A program made the translations under genes and the position numbers. Shown one piece after another: positions 49,256-61,107 of a DNA stretch of 64,000 nt (positions are counted from its first letter, which is position 1; each line of letters opens with the position of its first letter). Under the pieces are notes generated by a model, which was not told where the DNA came from, searched no databases, and saw only the letters and a list, made by a program, of their open reading frames with translations. This stretch comes from Colletotrichum lupini (Eukaryota > Ascomycota > Sordariomycetes > Glomerellales > Glomerellaceae): the NCBI RefSeq assembly GCF_023278565.1, contig NC_064678.1, forward strand, positions 2,542,001 through 2,606,000, written 5' to 3'.

Positions 49256-51266
49256 TTACCTCCCGCGGTAATCCGGTTTTCTAGCCATATTCACTGGTGG
49301 AGGCTCGTCATCCACTGGATAGGGTAGGGGCGACGAGCCAACAGGACGACGGCCTCCGGCTGCCTGATGTTCCGGGAGTGGTGTCTTGGGAGGCAGCGGT
49401 GGTGGAATACGCTGTGGCTGTTGTGACTGCTGGACCGGACCGTTACTGTAAGGCTGGTTCTGCCATCGTGGATGTTCATCCGGGCTCATGATAGCAATCT
49501 TATCAGCGCCTGCTGCGTAGCGATACTGCGCTGGGGTGGGCGCAGTGACAACAAGTCTATCAATCTCATCGTCCTTCGCCGGGGGTAGGGGCCGTTGCTC
49601 GGGCCGTGGTGACGACGATGGTTGCAGCCGTTCGCCGGAACTTCTTGGTGAAGGACTCATTGGTGAGGGAATGTGCAAGTGCTCAGAGCCAGATTCGTAA
49701 GACTGACGGCTGGGCGGTGTGTTGTGTGGCGGCCACGATGTAGGAATCTCGGCTGGCAATTCTACCGCAAACGACATTGGCTCAGTCGTCTCCGAATTTG
49801 ACTTGACCAGTTCAGGGACTTCTGGTAGGCGTGAGAACCGAATGTTCGCTTTGTGAATCTTGGCCATCTTCGCAGAAGCACCTTGAATCATTTTCTGCTC
49901 GACCTCTCGCCTCAGGTATTGCCGTGTGCTCGTGCTGATTTCGGCCAGGCGATGCCATTCGTTCATACCAAACTCGCCGACGCCAACCTCCACATTAAGA
50001 CGGTAGTAGTTTTCGACGTTGACGTTCCGCTTCAATAAGTGCTCTTTCCTCATTTGCTCGTGGATAGCCTCACATCCCTCAATCTTGGAGATAAGCTTCC
50101 GGCGAGCTTCCGCAAACTCTCCCAGGAAACCTTCGTACCACATCTGGGAGTTTGCATCACTTCCTTTGGGCCGTCTGCCGGTACCAACGCTGAGAAACAC
50201 GCCGACTTCGCGACCCGGCCATTCGTTGACTACGGCTTCGTCAAGAGCCTCGGGAGAAGGGTTGAAGGTGCCGCCACCGTCATCGTGAAAAACGGACTGC
50301 CCGATTTGAATGGGCTTGAAGGCTAGGCCGATCGCACATGTCGCTCGTCCAGCCTGCCAGATCTTGCAGTCGAACTCTGGCGGAGGCTCTCTTCTTGAAT
50401 CGTAGGATCGCAGTACGGCGGCGGGGTTGCCCTTGCGGGAACCTTTGTACATTGCCAAGACGGCGCTGAAGGGAAATGTCAGTTCAAAGCGCGTTGCTAC
50501 GTGCCTGGCAGAGTACCGGCAGTCAGTAGGTAAAGACGTACGTTTTAGTCCTGTTCTCCCTTGCGTCGTAAAGTCTCGCGTTTGGGTCACCGTACCGCGA
50601 GTTGAAGGCAGGGCGTGCCATCTGAGCCTGGGGGCTACGTGCGCTGAAGCTGACAGTGCTGGCGTTGCTTGCATGCCTCCGGGGATTTGAGGTGTTGTAG
50701 CCGCTGAGAGGGCTGAGAACATCGTTCTCGGTGCCGTCATTGCCCTCTTTTTGATACACTGTGTGCTCCCTCACAGCCTCCTTGATAGCCTCCTCAAGCT
50801 TGGAGGCCTTGAAGAGGGTCGAGCGGTAGGGAATGCCGGCAATAGTTTTGTCGGTTTCGAAGACCATGCGCGTCAACCTAACGTAAAGTTCCTTGCACTG
50901 CTCTAGATCAAGGCGCAGTCGACCGAGCATCAGGGCTATAAGACCGCCGGTACCGGTTCCTACGATGAGGTCGAAATGATCGCAAGGCCGAGGGATTTCG
51001 TTTCGCCGCGGGGCTCTCCCCTCGATCTCGACAAAGGTACGGTGCATGAGTTCTTGGAGAATGATAAACATGGAGTAACCACGGACTCCTCCGCCATCTG
51101 TCATAGGCATGTTAGCATGAGCGCTTCCGGGCCAGTTTCGTGGGGTTTGCGCGCGATTTGGGTGTCGCGAAAGTGGCCGGTCTGCTTCACTTTGCTTACC
51201 TAGAGACAGAATGCGTAGGGGAGGGCCCTTTGTGGTGTCCCTCCTCCTGACCCCATTGGAGTCCAT
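49256..51266 (-). CDS. Patatin-like phospholipase-family protein, nucleophile Ser replaced by Gly
   Basis: Patatins are lipid acyl hydrolases using a Ser-Asp dyad. Three exons, 51266-51200, 51097-50542 and 50465-49256, give 610 residues, with introns of 102 nt (GTAAGC, GCTAAC branch, ACAG) and 76 nt (GTACGT, CTGAC branch, TTCAG). The oxyanion-hole loop is intact: DGGGVRGYS at residues 23-31. The nucleophile elbow, normally GTSTGG, reads GTGTGG at 69-74, so position 71 is Gly, not Ser. The second motif, FHDDGGGTFNPS, keeps the Asp-Gly pair. A Ser/Asn-rich insertion separates the two halves, and a long Pro/Ser-rich disordered tail (PPPLPPK) ends the protein. A Gly at this position is, to my knowledge, also found in other fungal patatin-like proteins. 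Activity is doubtful: a lipid-binding or regulatory role, or catalysis by another residue, is possible. Confidence 0.92.
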
Positions 51267-54200
51267 GATCTGGGCAAGCTCTCGTGGGTAAGCTGGCTTG
51301 GTCGCGATCCACCGGGCTTCTTGATATTGGTGTGGGGTATCGGTTGTCGTTGAGAAATGTCTATTGGCGGTCGCAAAGTGGTTGGTTTTTCGCAGAGGGT
51401 TTGTTGTTTTCTGCGAGATGCGAAAATTAGGAATTTCGGAGAAGATGGACTAGTACTGTAGGTGCAAGTGTGTAAGTAGGTAATTAGTTTAGGCAAAGCA
51501 AGGCAAGGCGGGTAAGGCAAAGTGCAGATGGTAATAATCCACCGCCCACCCACGAATACAAGTACAAGGCCTGATCACGAGTGGGAGGGTGACGCAAAGA
51601 AACGGCTTGCGCCCTGCACCATCCACTCGGATGGGGTCTTGGCCAACCCTGTCACTTGCCCACTTTGTGGAGGATGGACTCACCACTTGTGGTCACTCTA
51701 CCGATGATTAGCAGAATGTAGTCGCATTCGCAGCTTGGGCCGGAAGATGGGCGAAAGTCTGAAGATGGTCGGCTGGTAGCGATTGGGATGGCGATGGCTA
51801 CGGGGAGCAAAACACCCCAGCGGGAACCTGTATTCGACCTCAGAGTCCGCGACTGCGTGTGACGCCACAGTAGCTAATTTAGAAATCGCCCAGGGTATTT
51901 TAGCGACTTAAGGATGGGCACGAATGGAAGGCCGCCGTTGCTCCTAGGCCCATTGTCCTGGCTCCCTCCCCTTGTGGTGTCAGCGAGTGGGAGGCGGGAG
52001 TGAGATCCAACTAGGTTAGGATCTTCTCTTTGACGAGGCACTGAGGGGTGCCTGGACCGTAGAGCTCCGACGTGGGTGCGTTTTCGCAACACGGCGAAGG
52101 CGAGATAATGGGAAGGTGATATCTTTCTTGCTCTCAATATCTGTTCGAGTTTGTGAGGGCGCCGACGCGAAGTGAAAAAGGGAATCGGGAGCACCGGCAA
52201 GAGCATGTGGTGAGAGGCAAATAATAAAAGTGGGAGATGGAAAGAGAGACTGGGTGGTGGGATGGAAGATCCAAGATACCCCTCTAAGGTAGTGTACCTG
52301 CCTCGGGACGACGGGATGGGATGGTCGGATGGAAGTTTGGTCCTTCTTCCCTCTACCATTTCTGCATCATTCTTTCTCATTTATCAGAGAGAGCGAACAG
52401 CCAAACTCATGTTCTAACCACAAACGCAAGCGTAACTGCCGTACCTCGAGGGTAAGGTTAGTAAGGTAAGCCCAAGTATACAAAAGATGACATCGCCTAT
52501 TGTTCCCATTTCTCGCCTATCGCAACTTACGAGCATCCTATCCAAGTCTTCACGGATAGTCAGTCGGTCCAGGCCTCCCGGTACATTCCAAAGATGACAT
52601 CCCAGGACGAACCAGACAAATCAAGACTCCTGCAAACGCGACAGATACCCCGAGGCAGGTCGCGAGGCAGATACACGGCGCAATAGGCTAGCAAGTTACA
52701 GCAGCACAGCAGTCTCGCAGCCAGTACCTTGCCTGTCTATACCGTGGCCGAAACAAAACCGCAGGGACGCAGAATGTTTCCCACTCCACGCAATCCCGTA
52801 TACTTGCGAACCCCGCCCAATCTCGGCCTTTGAAACCGACCGTCCGCCCACGACTCTTCCGGGACGTGCAACTTTGGGGGCCTTCCATTAGGCTTTGAGG
52901 CCATGTTCCTTGCTGGAGGATCCCGGGAACCTGCACTAGAGCCAGGACCATTCTCGAACCTCTCTTTTCGCGACAACTCCAATCGAGGCCGTCAAACCTA
53001 CACTGCGAGTACCCACGCGACAGCGCCGCAGCAGTTCATGGGTGCGGATAGTGCCTCTACCTCTGCCGCACTACCGTCTGCCCTGACAGACGCCCCGCTC
53101 TCTCGAGATGGTCCCTTCAAAAGAACCAAAAGACCTCAAAGTCACAGGTTCCGAGCGGAGACCGAGGCCGAGAAACACTCAACAATCTTCTACATATTAC
53201 CATTACCCATGGTTCGAGGTGCGGAAGTGCCCCACCAGATCTTCGGCTACTTTGGGCCCCGATGACATGCTCGTGCTGCCACGGCCTTGGCTTGTTTCTG
53301 ACCACAGAAGAGCAGCAGCCCAGTCTTCCCCGCGTCTAAGCAACTGCTTATTCGCCATGTCCGGTGTATGTTCATTCGAAGCCCCTTTGTCGATGGAAAT
53401 TGTCTTTCGGATTTTTACCATTTGACTTGGCTGCAAAACAAACGATAACATGCGTTTCTCACTTGCAGCGAAGCAGCTGTCAGCCTGTCACCACGCACGA
53501 GAACTTGCCAGCAGTATCCTAGTGACTACTGCGCACCCCGTACAGCAGGTATTCCCACACTCGCTACTACTGATGCGGACAGGGGACCCCTTCGGATGAC
53601 CACACCCATACGTCAGCAGTGCCATCAGCTTTCAGCTTTGCATGTGCCGCCTGGCTGCGCTAGCTCCCATCTCGAGCGTTGAGGTAACCCACCGACCCAA
53701 GATGTTGATTGGTTATGGTGTGTTCTTCTTGCCGAACTAGAAGCTCGAAGCCTCATTCCCGCGTGGCTGTGCAAGGCTTGGGCGAGTTCCCAACCCTCTC
53801 ACTCGTCAGTCTTGCTTTTGGAGCTTTCGAACTTCAGTGTTCAGAGCCTTTGTCGCCACTTGGAAGCGCTCGCGTGACAAAACACGGTTCTCCTGGTTGT
53901 CGATTCCTGGGACGGTTTTTGATAGTGCTTCTTGGCAATAGAATCCCAACCCGCTCATTTGCTGGGTTTATTTCAGAGGCACGAGAGAAAAGGCTTCACC
54001 AGCTCGATGGGAAAGTTGGTCAACGCCTCTTCGGAGGCCCATTCATGCCCGACTCCTAGAGTCTCTAGGATTTGTGGACTGGTAAAGTCCACTCCAGGCG
54101 GCCTGCACACCGAATGCCGTGATCCTTGACCGGGCCCTCCGTCCCGTATCAAGGGTTCGCTTTCTCCTCTCGTCACTTGTGTCCGCCAACGTGTATCTTC

Positions 54201-57033
54201 TCAGACGCAGACTCTTACTTCGGTCATCGTGTTGAGAACATGGTACTTTTCATCCGACTTGGCAACGGAAGATGCGGGCCCATGGCGACTGACTACTTCG
54301 ACTGCGGGCGTCTTCCGTGTCTCCAAGCTCCTTCCTTGGGGCAATGTCGTCAACCGGTTATTTACTGCAACCTAGGCATGCCAGCGGCCAGATCATGGTG
54401 GAGCAGAAGATCCCATCATCCCATGAGGTCCTCGGGGCCGGCGTGCTGTTCATCACATTCGGCGTTCTCGACCAGCAATGAACAAGAGGCTGGGAGAACC
54501 CGGAGAGAACGGATCAACAAACACCGGGTGCCTCCTTGCTCGGGCCCCACTTATCGGCCCGGGGCAAGCCGCGCCCGGAGCTCCCACAACTGCTGACCTC
54601 AGCAATGTTTTCAATGGACCCAGGTCGGGAGCAAAGAGAACAGACAGAGTCATACTGGAGAATTATTGAACCTTCAACAGGTCATCAAGCCGTAAAGATC
54701 CCCTCTATCGAGTCTGTAGCCAAGTCCATGCCCGGCCTGCTTCGTCTTGGGAAACCATTCCTCATGCCTGGAACAAATACGTCCATATAATACCTGACTA
54801 GGTAACGGGCCCTAAAAGTTAAGATAGCATGCGTAAGAAGGCAATTTAGATTTGCGACAATTCGTCTCAGCCTTGCCGCCGCAATTGCGATGGTCTCAGG
54901 CGCGGATGACGAGATAAATCCTATTTCCACCATGCCCTTTGCGACTTCTTCACGCTACTGGCATTGCTTCACGGCCTGGACTTGGCTACAAGCGAATATC
55001 AATATTGCATGATCCCGCGCTTGTATAAGCTCCCAGCCCCCGACAGCTGTATTCCCTGCTACCAGGGAGGGTCCTCCCTTCAGATCATCAATTACCGAGG
55101 CCTGAGATGCACTTGGTGGCACAAGGCGAAGCTGCTGGGGCTTTTTGGGTGTATGTGCGGCAGTACCTAGATGCAGTCCTGAGAGCGCGATGGAGTATTG
55201 AAGTTCATAGGTAGTAGAGCATCCGTATATATAAGGATAGGTAGCCTGCCTGAGCTTTTGGACGCGGGGCAATGTGTTACACGGTGTGGATGTCCTGCAC
55301 AACGCGGAGGCGGACGATGAGGCCCAATAGCGCAACGCGTGGGCTGGAAAGTGTAGCTGACGGAGCAAAACAGCCGATAGGAGGCGGATGCAATGGAAGC
55401 TGCTGAGACTCGATCGTGCAAGCTCAATTGGCCAGCTGCAAAGGGGGATGGAGTGAGGAAGGTGAAAAGGGTCTGATGTGGTGGGACTAGAGGCCTGCAG
55501 CCATGCCTTCCGACGCGGGTAGAAAGTGTAACTTGGGAATCAGCCAAGCAGAAGGTGTTCCCTCTTTCGCCATTGTTATGCTGCCATGCTGCCACGCTGC
55601 CCAGTCTGTCGGTCAACCCAAGCCTGGACTTGACATATTCTCTCTGGCGGACCTCGCGGCGCTGCGGCGCTATTCGCCAGTCGACCGTCAGACTACATTA
55701 GCCGACCTGACTGGGCTGCCACGCCTCGTGTGTGGCGGCGGTAGCACCGATTGGTATCGTGCTGCAGTGGTCGACAAGACACAGACAGACAGATTTGGAT
55801 GGGCATGAATCCAATGATGATAGGGGATGAGATGTGTAACGGATGACAGGTGGCAGGGGCCGTGACCAGGCCAGCTCAGGTCCATAAACACACCCGACGT
55901 CAAAAGTCAATTGTGTCGAAGCTGTATCCGTGCTAAACGCCATCATTTTCTTACTGGGCTTCGTGACCTTGAGAGCACACAACCAAAGCTCAGAATGACC
56001 TTGAGGAACTGCGGGAGATGGGCGTGAGTGAGTAGGTGAGTGGTGGGAGTGAGATGTGAGGGAGCGGACTGGCGTGGCCTTGGACGTGACGTCCGAGGCA
56101 TGCCCAACGGAGCTGCCTTGCAGCACAAGGTTGTACAGGTGGCACCAGTAAATGGCAGTGATTCAGGCAGGGTGCATGAGAGAGACCAGTTATCAGGTCT
56201 TTTTGGACGCCTAGCAGCACGGCAAAGGTGTGAGGAGGGAGGGGCAGTCGAGGCGGCGGCGGCGGCGGAATGAGGGGCACACACACATTACATACCTTAG
56301 TACACTACACTCACCGGGCAGACACCACACACACTCACACCTCACACACGCGAGGTGGTATACTCAGCCCAGTCAATCTGCATGAGTTGTATACCTAATA
56401 CCTTACAGGTTGCCCAAGAACATACATGGAGGACGAGTGACGGGGATGTTTGATGTCTGCGCAAGGTGAGAAAAGTGGCCGCCATGGTTTTGAGCTTGGC
56501 GGAATTACCAGATTGGAGTGAGCCGAGATTGGACAAGACAGAAAATGATTCAGCCAGGAACAGATGATGAAGCCACTGTAAGCAGGGAAAAAGAACAGCG
56601 CTTCATGACATGATGGGGAGTGAGTGATTGGTTGAGTGAGGTGCATCTCAATGTCGGAGAGAAGTCACCGCCAGCGCGAGGTGAAGGAAGGAAGCTCCAG
56701 TGTGCTCCACTCTCACTTCTGCCCGCCTTGCTGCACGGACCACCAGCGAGTACCTGGTGAGCCTTGATTGGCCCGTCGCAGAAGAGGCAGGATCGGCCCA
56801 GAGCCTTTCCACCTCTTTCCTGCCTTTCTCCCGCAACGAGGCTGTATGTAGACTTCCTCGGTACCTCTTCTGACCCCCCCAATTATCACTGCCCACGACA
56901 ATTCAGCCATCGCCCAATTCCTCCAGTGCTTGCCTTCCAAAACTTTCCCCCTCCATTGAGCGCCTCCATGATCATAACGCAACTCAATTCCAAACCGCGT
57001 TTGTACAAATTGTCTTCCCATTGACAACTGTAG
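51267..57033. other. 5.8 kb intergenic region
   Basis: No supportable gene. The left end holds the patatin promoter and 5' UTR, the right end that of the caspase-like/C2H2 gene. Short overlapping frames occur on all strands without domains or conserved splice partners. Sequence near 56250 has a GGC trinucleotide run. Nothing suggests an NB-ARC or NACHT gene, which was looked for because of the two neighbours. Confidence 0.55.
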
Positions 57034-59679
57034 ATGGAACAACCCCAGCCATCCAAGAAGCGGCGGCTTATGCCAAAGGAGTCGCCGTCAAATCACACCA
57101 CACAACCGGCTCCTTTCCCCCATGAATCGGTGAGGATTCTGTTCTGCGCTCCCGTAGCTTGATTTGAGCTGCTGGAATTAACCGTCTCTTGAACCCATTC
57201 AGCCTCAGCAGCACCCAACCCAGGAGGCCCCTCCAGCCGAACGCCATGACTTCGAATCCTTCGCGAGGCATCTTCAAGATGCTGCCATGCTGATCCAGCG
57301 CCAAACCGAGCGCGCACCCTACGATAGCGTTTCTGTGCTTCTACTGCGCTGGGAGGAGGATACCTCGGTCGAGGCTGATTTGACGGCTTTGGAAAACATA
57401 CTACGAGACCGATACAACTACCAGACGAATCGATGGGCCATCCCGACCGTACCCAACCCCAGCATCAAGCTTGGGGTTCAGATGGCTTCTTTTCTCGAAC
57501 ATGCCCGACCAAATCACTTGCTGATCATCTACTACGCCGGTTATGCATATGTTGGATCAGATAACCAGCTCTACTGGGCTTGGTGAGTCGAGAATCTACT
57601 GCAAAACACGTCTCCGCACCGTTCTGACCGCCCTTCCATAGCAATATCCGAGAAGATGCCGCAAAGCTCAAGTGGGATGGTGTACGCTGCCTGTTTGAAG
57701 ATGCTCAGTCCGATATTCTGTTGTTGCTCGACGCCTGCTCCGTTCGTGATATACCCGTGTCTGGAAGCCATGGCATCAAGCAAGCCATTGCAGCTGGCGG
57801 TCCTGAGCAGAATCCCAGAGAGGCTGCGGGCAAATCTTTCACATATCACTTGATTGAAGCTTTGCACAAGCTGAGCATCGCGGGCAGACCATTCAGTGTA
57901 CCGAGGCTACACGAGGAGATTGTCCAGTTGAGGCAGCAGGAAACCGCACAAGCAGCTAAACTCACAAACGGTGCCACCAAAACTCCGCCACCATCACCGC
58001 AACTTCCCATTTGCTTCACACTTACACCTGGAAAAGGTCAAAGTCTGAGCTTAGCTCCCTTGCCTGCTCGGGCGGGTCAACAGCAATCGCCGCGCAATGG
58101 GTCTGATGGGGAATCACTGTCGAGGGATGTGCGCGAAGACCAGCTCATTGACCCTGAATCTGTTGCTGATTTACGTTTCGATGAGCCACGAGTGCTTGTG
58201 TGCACCACATTCGTGGGAGATGCCAGTCCAGACATGTCTTTCTTCAATGGCTGGCTTCACAACACGCCACCCTTGGCTGCCAAGATCGAGGTTGAGGGAA
58301 TGTTTCTCGGTCCGCCCACCATGCTTCTAATATCAATGCCCCATTCAATATGGAACGTCGTACAGCACGATAAGGTCTGCTGTTTCCTGGGATACATCAC
58401 ATCACATAACATGATTCACCTGTACCAGAAGCTCAAAGGCTCTGCCGGGATCCCTAAAGTTACAGCAAAGGAAGTCGAGGACGGACGCATCTTGTTGGAA
58501 GCGCGAGAGCTGGCGGCAAGTACACCATCTATGCACCAGCGCTCATTAGACAGCAAAGACGCATCTTTCCACGAAACGGCGAACCGCGTCGAAACCACGC
58601 CGGCGAGCGTGCCGTTTGCAGCGGCTGCCGCTGCTGCCGCAGTTGTTGATGGCAAGGACGATGTTGAGGATTCGGCCGAGATGCAGGAAGCGGCAGAGCA
58701 GCTGAAAGCTCTCAGCCATGTTCGCCACTTGAGCGATGAGGCACCGCCAGCCGTGGAGCGGCAACGTACGACTCTGCCAGATGGGGCGATGCCTGCAAAC
58801 CACGAGGATACCGGTTCATCCCACGATGCGAATGAGTCTGGTGCAGACGACACGATGCATTCGATTGACATGAGTACACCCAATGCGAAGGCCAAGCATC
58901 GACGATCCTTGCAGAAAGCGACACCGAAGCAAGAGACGAGGTGCACGTTATGTACTCATGCTCCCTTTAAGGATTCGTCGTCACTGCGCAAACATATTGC
59001 GGCCGCGCATACAAGGCCGTTCCCTTGTGCCTTCTCGTTCGCAGGCTGTACGAGCACCTTTGGCTCCAAGAATGAGTGGAAGCGTCACATTGCTTCCCAA
59101 CATCTCTGTTTGCAATACTATCGGTGCTCGTCCTGTCCACAGAGCACAGTCGAGGGCAAGGGCAACGAGTTCAACCGGAAAGATCTCTTCACCCAACATC
59201 TTCGTCGCATGCATGCACCTTTCGCGATCAAGAAAGCCATTGCCAAAGGAGACAGTAAATTGCAAGTTGAGTGGGAAGGTCACGTCAAGGAGATGCAGAC
59301 AACTTGCCTCGTCACACGCCGGTCGCCACCTCAGAGGTCGGCATGTCCCAAATCAGATTGCCAAGTCGTCTTTGAAGGGCCTGGTTCTTGGGACGAATGG
59401 ACAGAACATGTTGGCAGACATATGGAGAAGGGTGAGGGCCAGCGACTCGGTGTTGATCGGCTGCTGGCAAAGTGGGCTTTTGAAGAAGGTATCATCGAGC
59501 GGAAAGACGACGGCGAGTATCGTCTTTGTGCCGGAAATGGCCCTGGCAACGGTGGTGGCCCTATCGGTGGAGACTCGAAAGACTCGATATCGGTGGCATA
59601 CCCTGAACCGAAATTGGATGTTGAAGAAACAACTGAGGCCAAGGACACTGCCGAGGACAAGATGGAAGTGGACGGCTAG
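57034..59679 (+). CDS. Caspase-like domain fused to C2H2 zinc fingers; catalytic His replaced by Tyr
   Basis: Three exons, 57034-57129, 57203-57582 and 57642-59679, give 837 residues; introns are 73 nt (GTGAGG...TTCAG) and 59 nt (GTGAGT, CTGAC branch, ATAG). Residues 7-12, SKKRRL, look like a nuclear signal. Residues about 70-260 resemble a caspase/metacaspase p20 fold: LLIIYYAGYAYVG (138-150) lies where the family has YYAGHG, and ILLLLDACS (184-192) has the cysteine motif. Tyr146 replaces the catalytic His while Cys191 is kept, so proteolysis is unlikely by the usual dyad. A second globular region with no match I recognise (about 350-450), an Ala-rich stretch and a disordered acidic segment follow. 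Four C2H2-type fingers start at Cys593, 621, 654 and 727. The tail is acidic. It may be a DNA- or RNA-bound regulator; function is unknown. Confidence 0.85.
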
Positions 59680-61107
59680 CGTGTGAAAACGGAAACTGAC
59701 GTGGGCGTTGCGGATTCTTTCCTTCGACCTTATATGCTACGGCGTCATCAACGATCGGAAGGAGTTTAATCGGATACGACTGACATGAGACACATGAACG
59801 ACTTTCATTCTCTTTGACCATACTTTGCCTCTCACTGGCTCAGAGCTCGCCTGCTTAGCGATGATGGAGTAGCCAGTCTCGTTGAGTTCGTGTTGCTAGC
59901 ACCAAGTGTGGGAAAAGAATAAGGAATCAAGAGAACAAAATGGCAGAAAAGACCTTAGCCAAGAGAAAAGAAACCATCTTGAAGATCAATGCACCGTGCC
60001 TGTACGATCCCCCAGTCCCCGTTTTCTCTTCAACCGTATCAATCCTATGCAGTTCGTCTGATCTTCTTCAGCCCGGCTTTGCAGAGCGGGCCAGCCGAGA
60101 GGAGTCCGGGGAAGAGAGTTCTGCTAATCAATGATGACTAGTCCGCGTGGTGGTGTTGCAAATCACCAAACCAAGCTTTTGAGAGCCACCCGGAGCGGGC
60201 CCGGTACTTGCCCGGTAGTTCGAAGCCCTCGGTGCTTCACCTGAACCCGATTCCTGTAGATCCGCCGATGCCCGATGCGCATCGGCGCGCCTGGTTTGGC
60301 GTCGCAGTCAAAATGCGGGGAAACTAGCTTTGCCCCTGGCCTTGAATCGTCTTGCTTACCGGTGCCCCTACGTAATTATACACCAGGCACCGTCGGCGTC
60401 GGGCACGGAGGCTTGTTGAAAAGGTATGGCTTCCCGATGGAGACGCTGATGGTTGTGCACATGACAATGATATTGATTAGTGACATGAACCACTTCTTTC
60501 GCCCCCCTCCCCTCCCCCTCTTCTCTTCCCTCTCTCGGTCTGAACTGGGGCTTGGAATTTTGGAAGCGCTGAGGGGCGATTGGAAGGATTTCTTAATTGT
60601 CCGGCCGAGTTAGCCGCTTCTAGCATCGTTCACTTGATCGTGACGGCGCCTGCCCCCCGGCGGCGTGGAGAAAACGGGGACCGGGACACGAGGAGAAACT
60701 AGGCCGGAGTAGGCTGGAGGAAAGCTTGTGAAAGCTTAGGAAAGCTTAACTGACAGGGCTCCTCTGAGATGCGCTCGAATACACGGTATTTGATTGACAT
60801 GGGGATCCCGGAGCCGGCGGGGGTGGGAACGAGATTGGGTGGGTTGTATTCGATACTATGGATAATTTGGGAATGGACAACGGCGTTGCGATGGTTCACG
60901 GATGGGGCTGGCGATTGATGTGTTCCGGGACGAACGGACGATATGGAGGAAGAGGGCAAAGTATATGAAGACCGGGGGAGGACCATGATCTCAGGGCGTG
61001 TCTGTTTCTTGGCTCCTTGTGTCTGTTGGCGAATCTTCAAGCCATTGAATTGGTTCACCCACACTTACACGCACTTTGGCTTGACAAGAGCATTGAGTGT
61101 CTTCACG
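59680..61107. other. Intergenic: GH43 promoter region
   Basis: No gene. The first part is the 3' flank of the caspase-like/C2H2 gene. The part before 61108 is the GH43 promoter, with three regularly spaced GAAAGCTT boxes (listed separately) and a CCGGGGGAGG stretch near 60972 that resembles a CreA-type carbon-repression site. That resemblance is weak evidence only. Confidence 0.55.
60720..60747 (+). promoter_or_regulatory. Three GAAAGCTT boxes at exact 10-bp spacing
   Basis: Identical boxes at 60720-60727, 60730-60737 and 60740-60747, one helical turn apart, about 360-390 bp upstream of the GH43 start codon. Such phasing would place bound proteins on one face of the helix. The factor is not known to me. 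Confidence 0.4.

Noticed and set aside
58883..59686. 267-codon plus-strand frame overlapping the C2H2 region
   Set aside because: It is a shadow of the finger-coding exon in another frame; the overlapping frame holds four C2H2-type fingers and splices cleanly to upstream exons.
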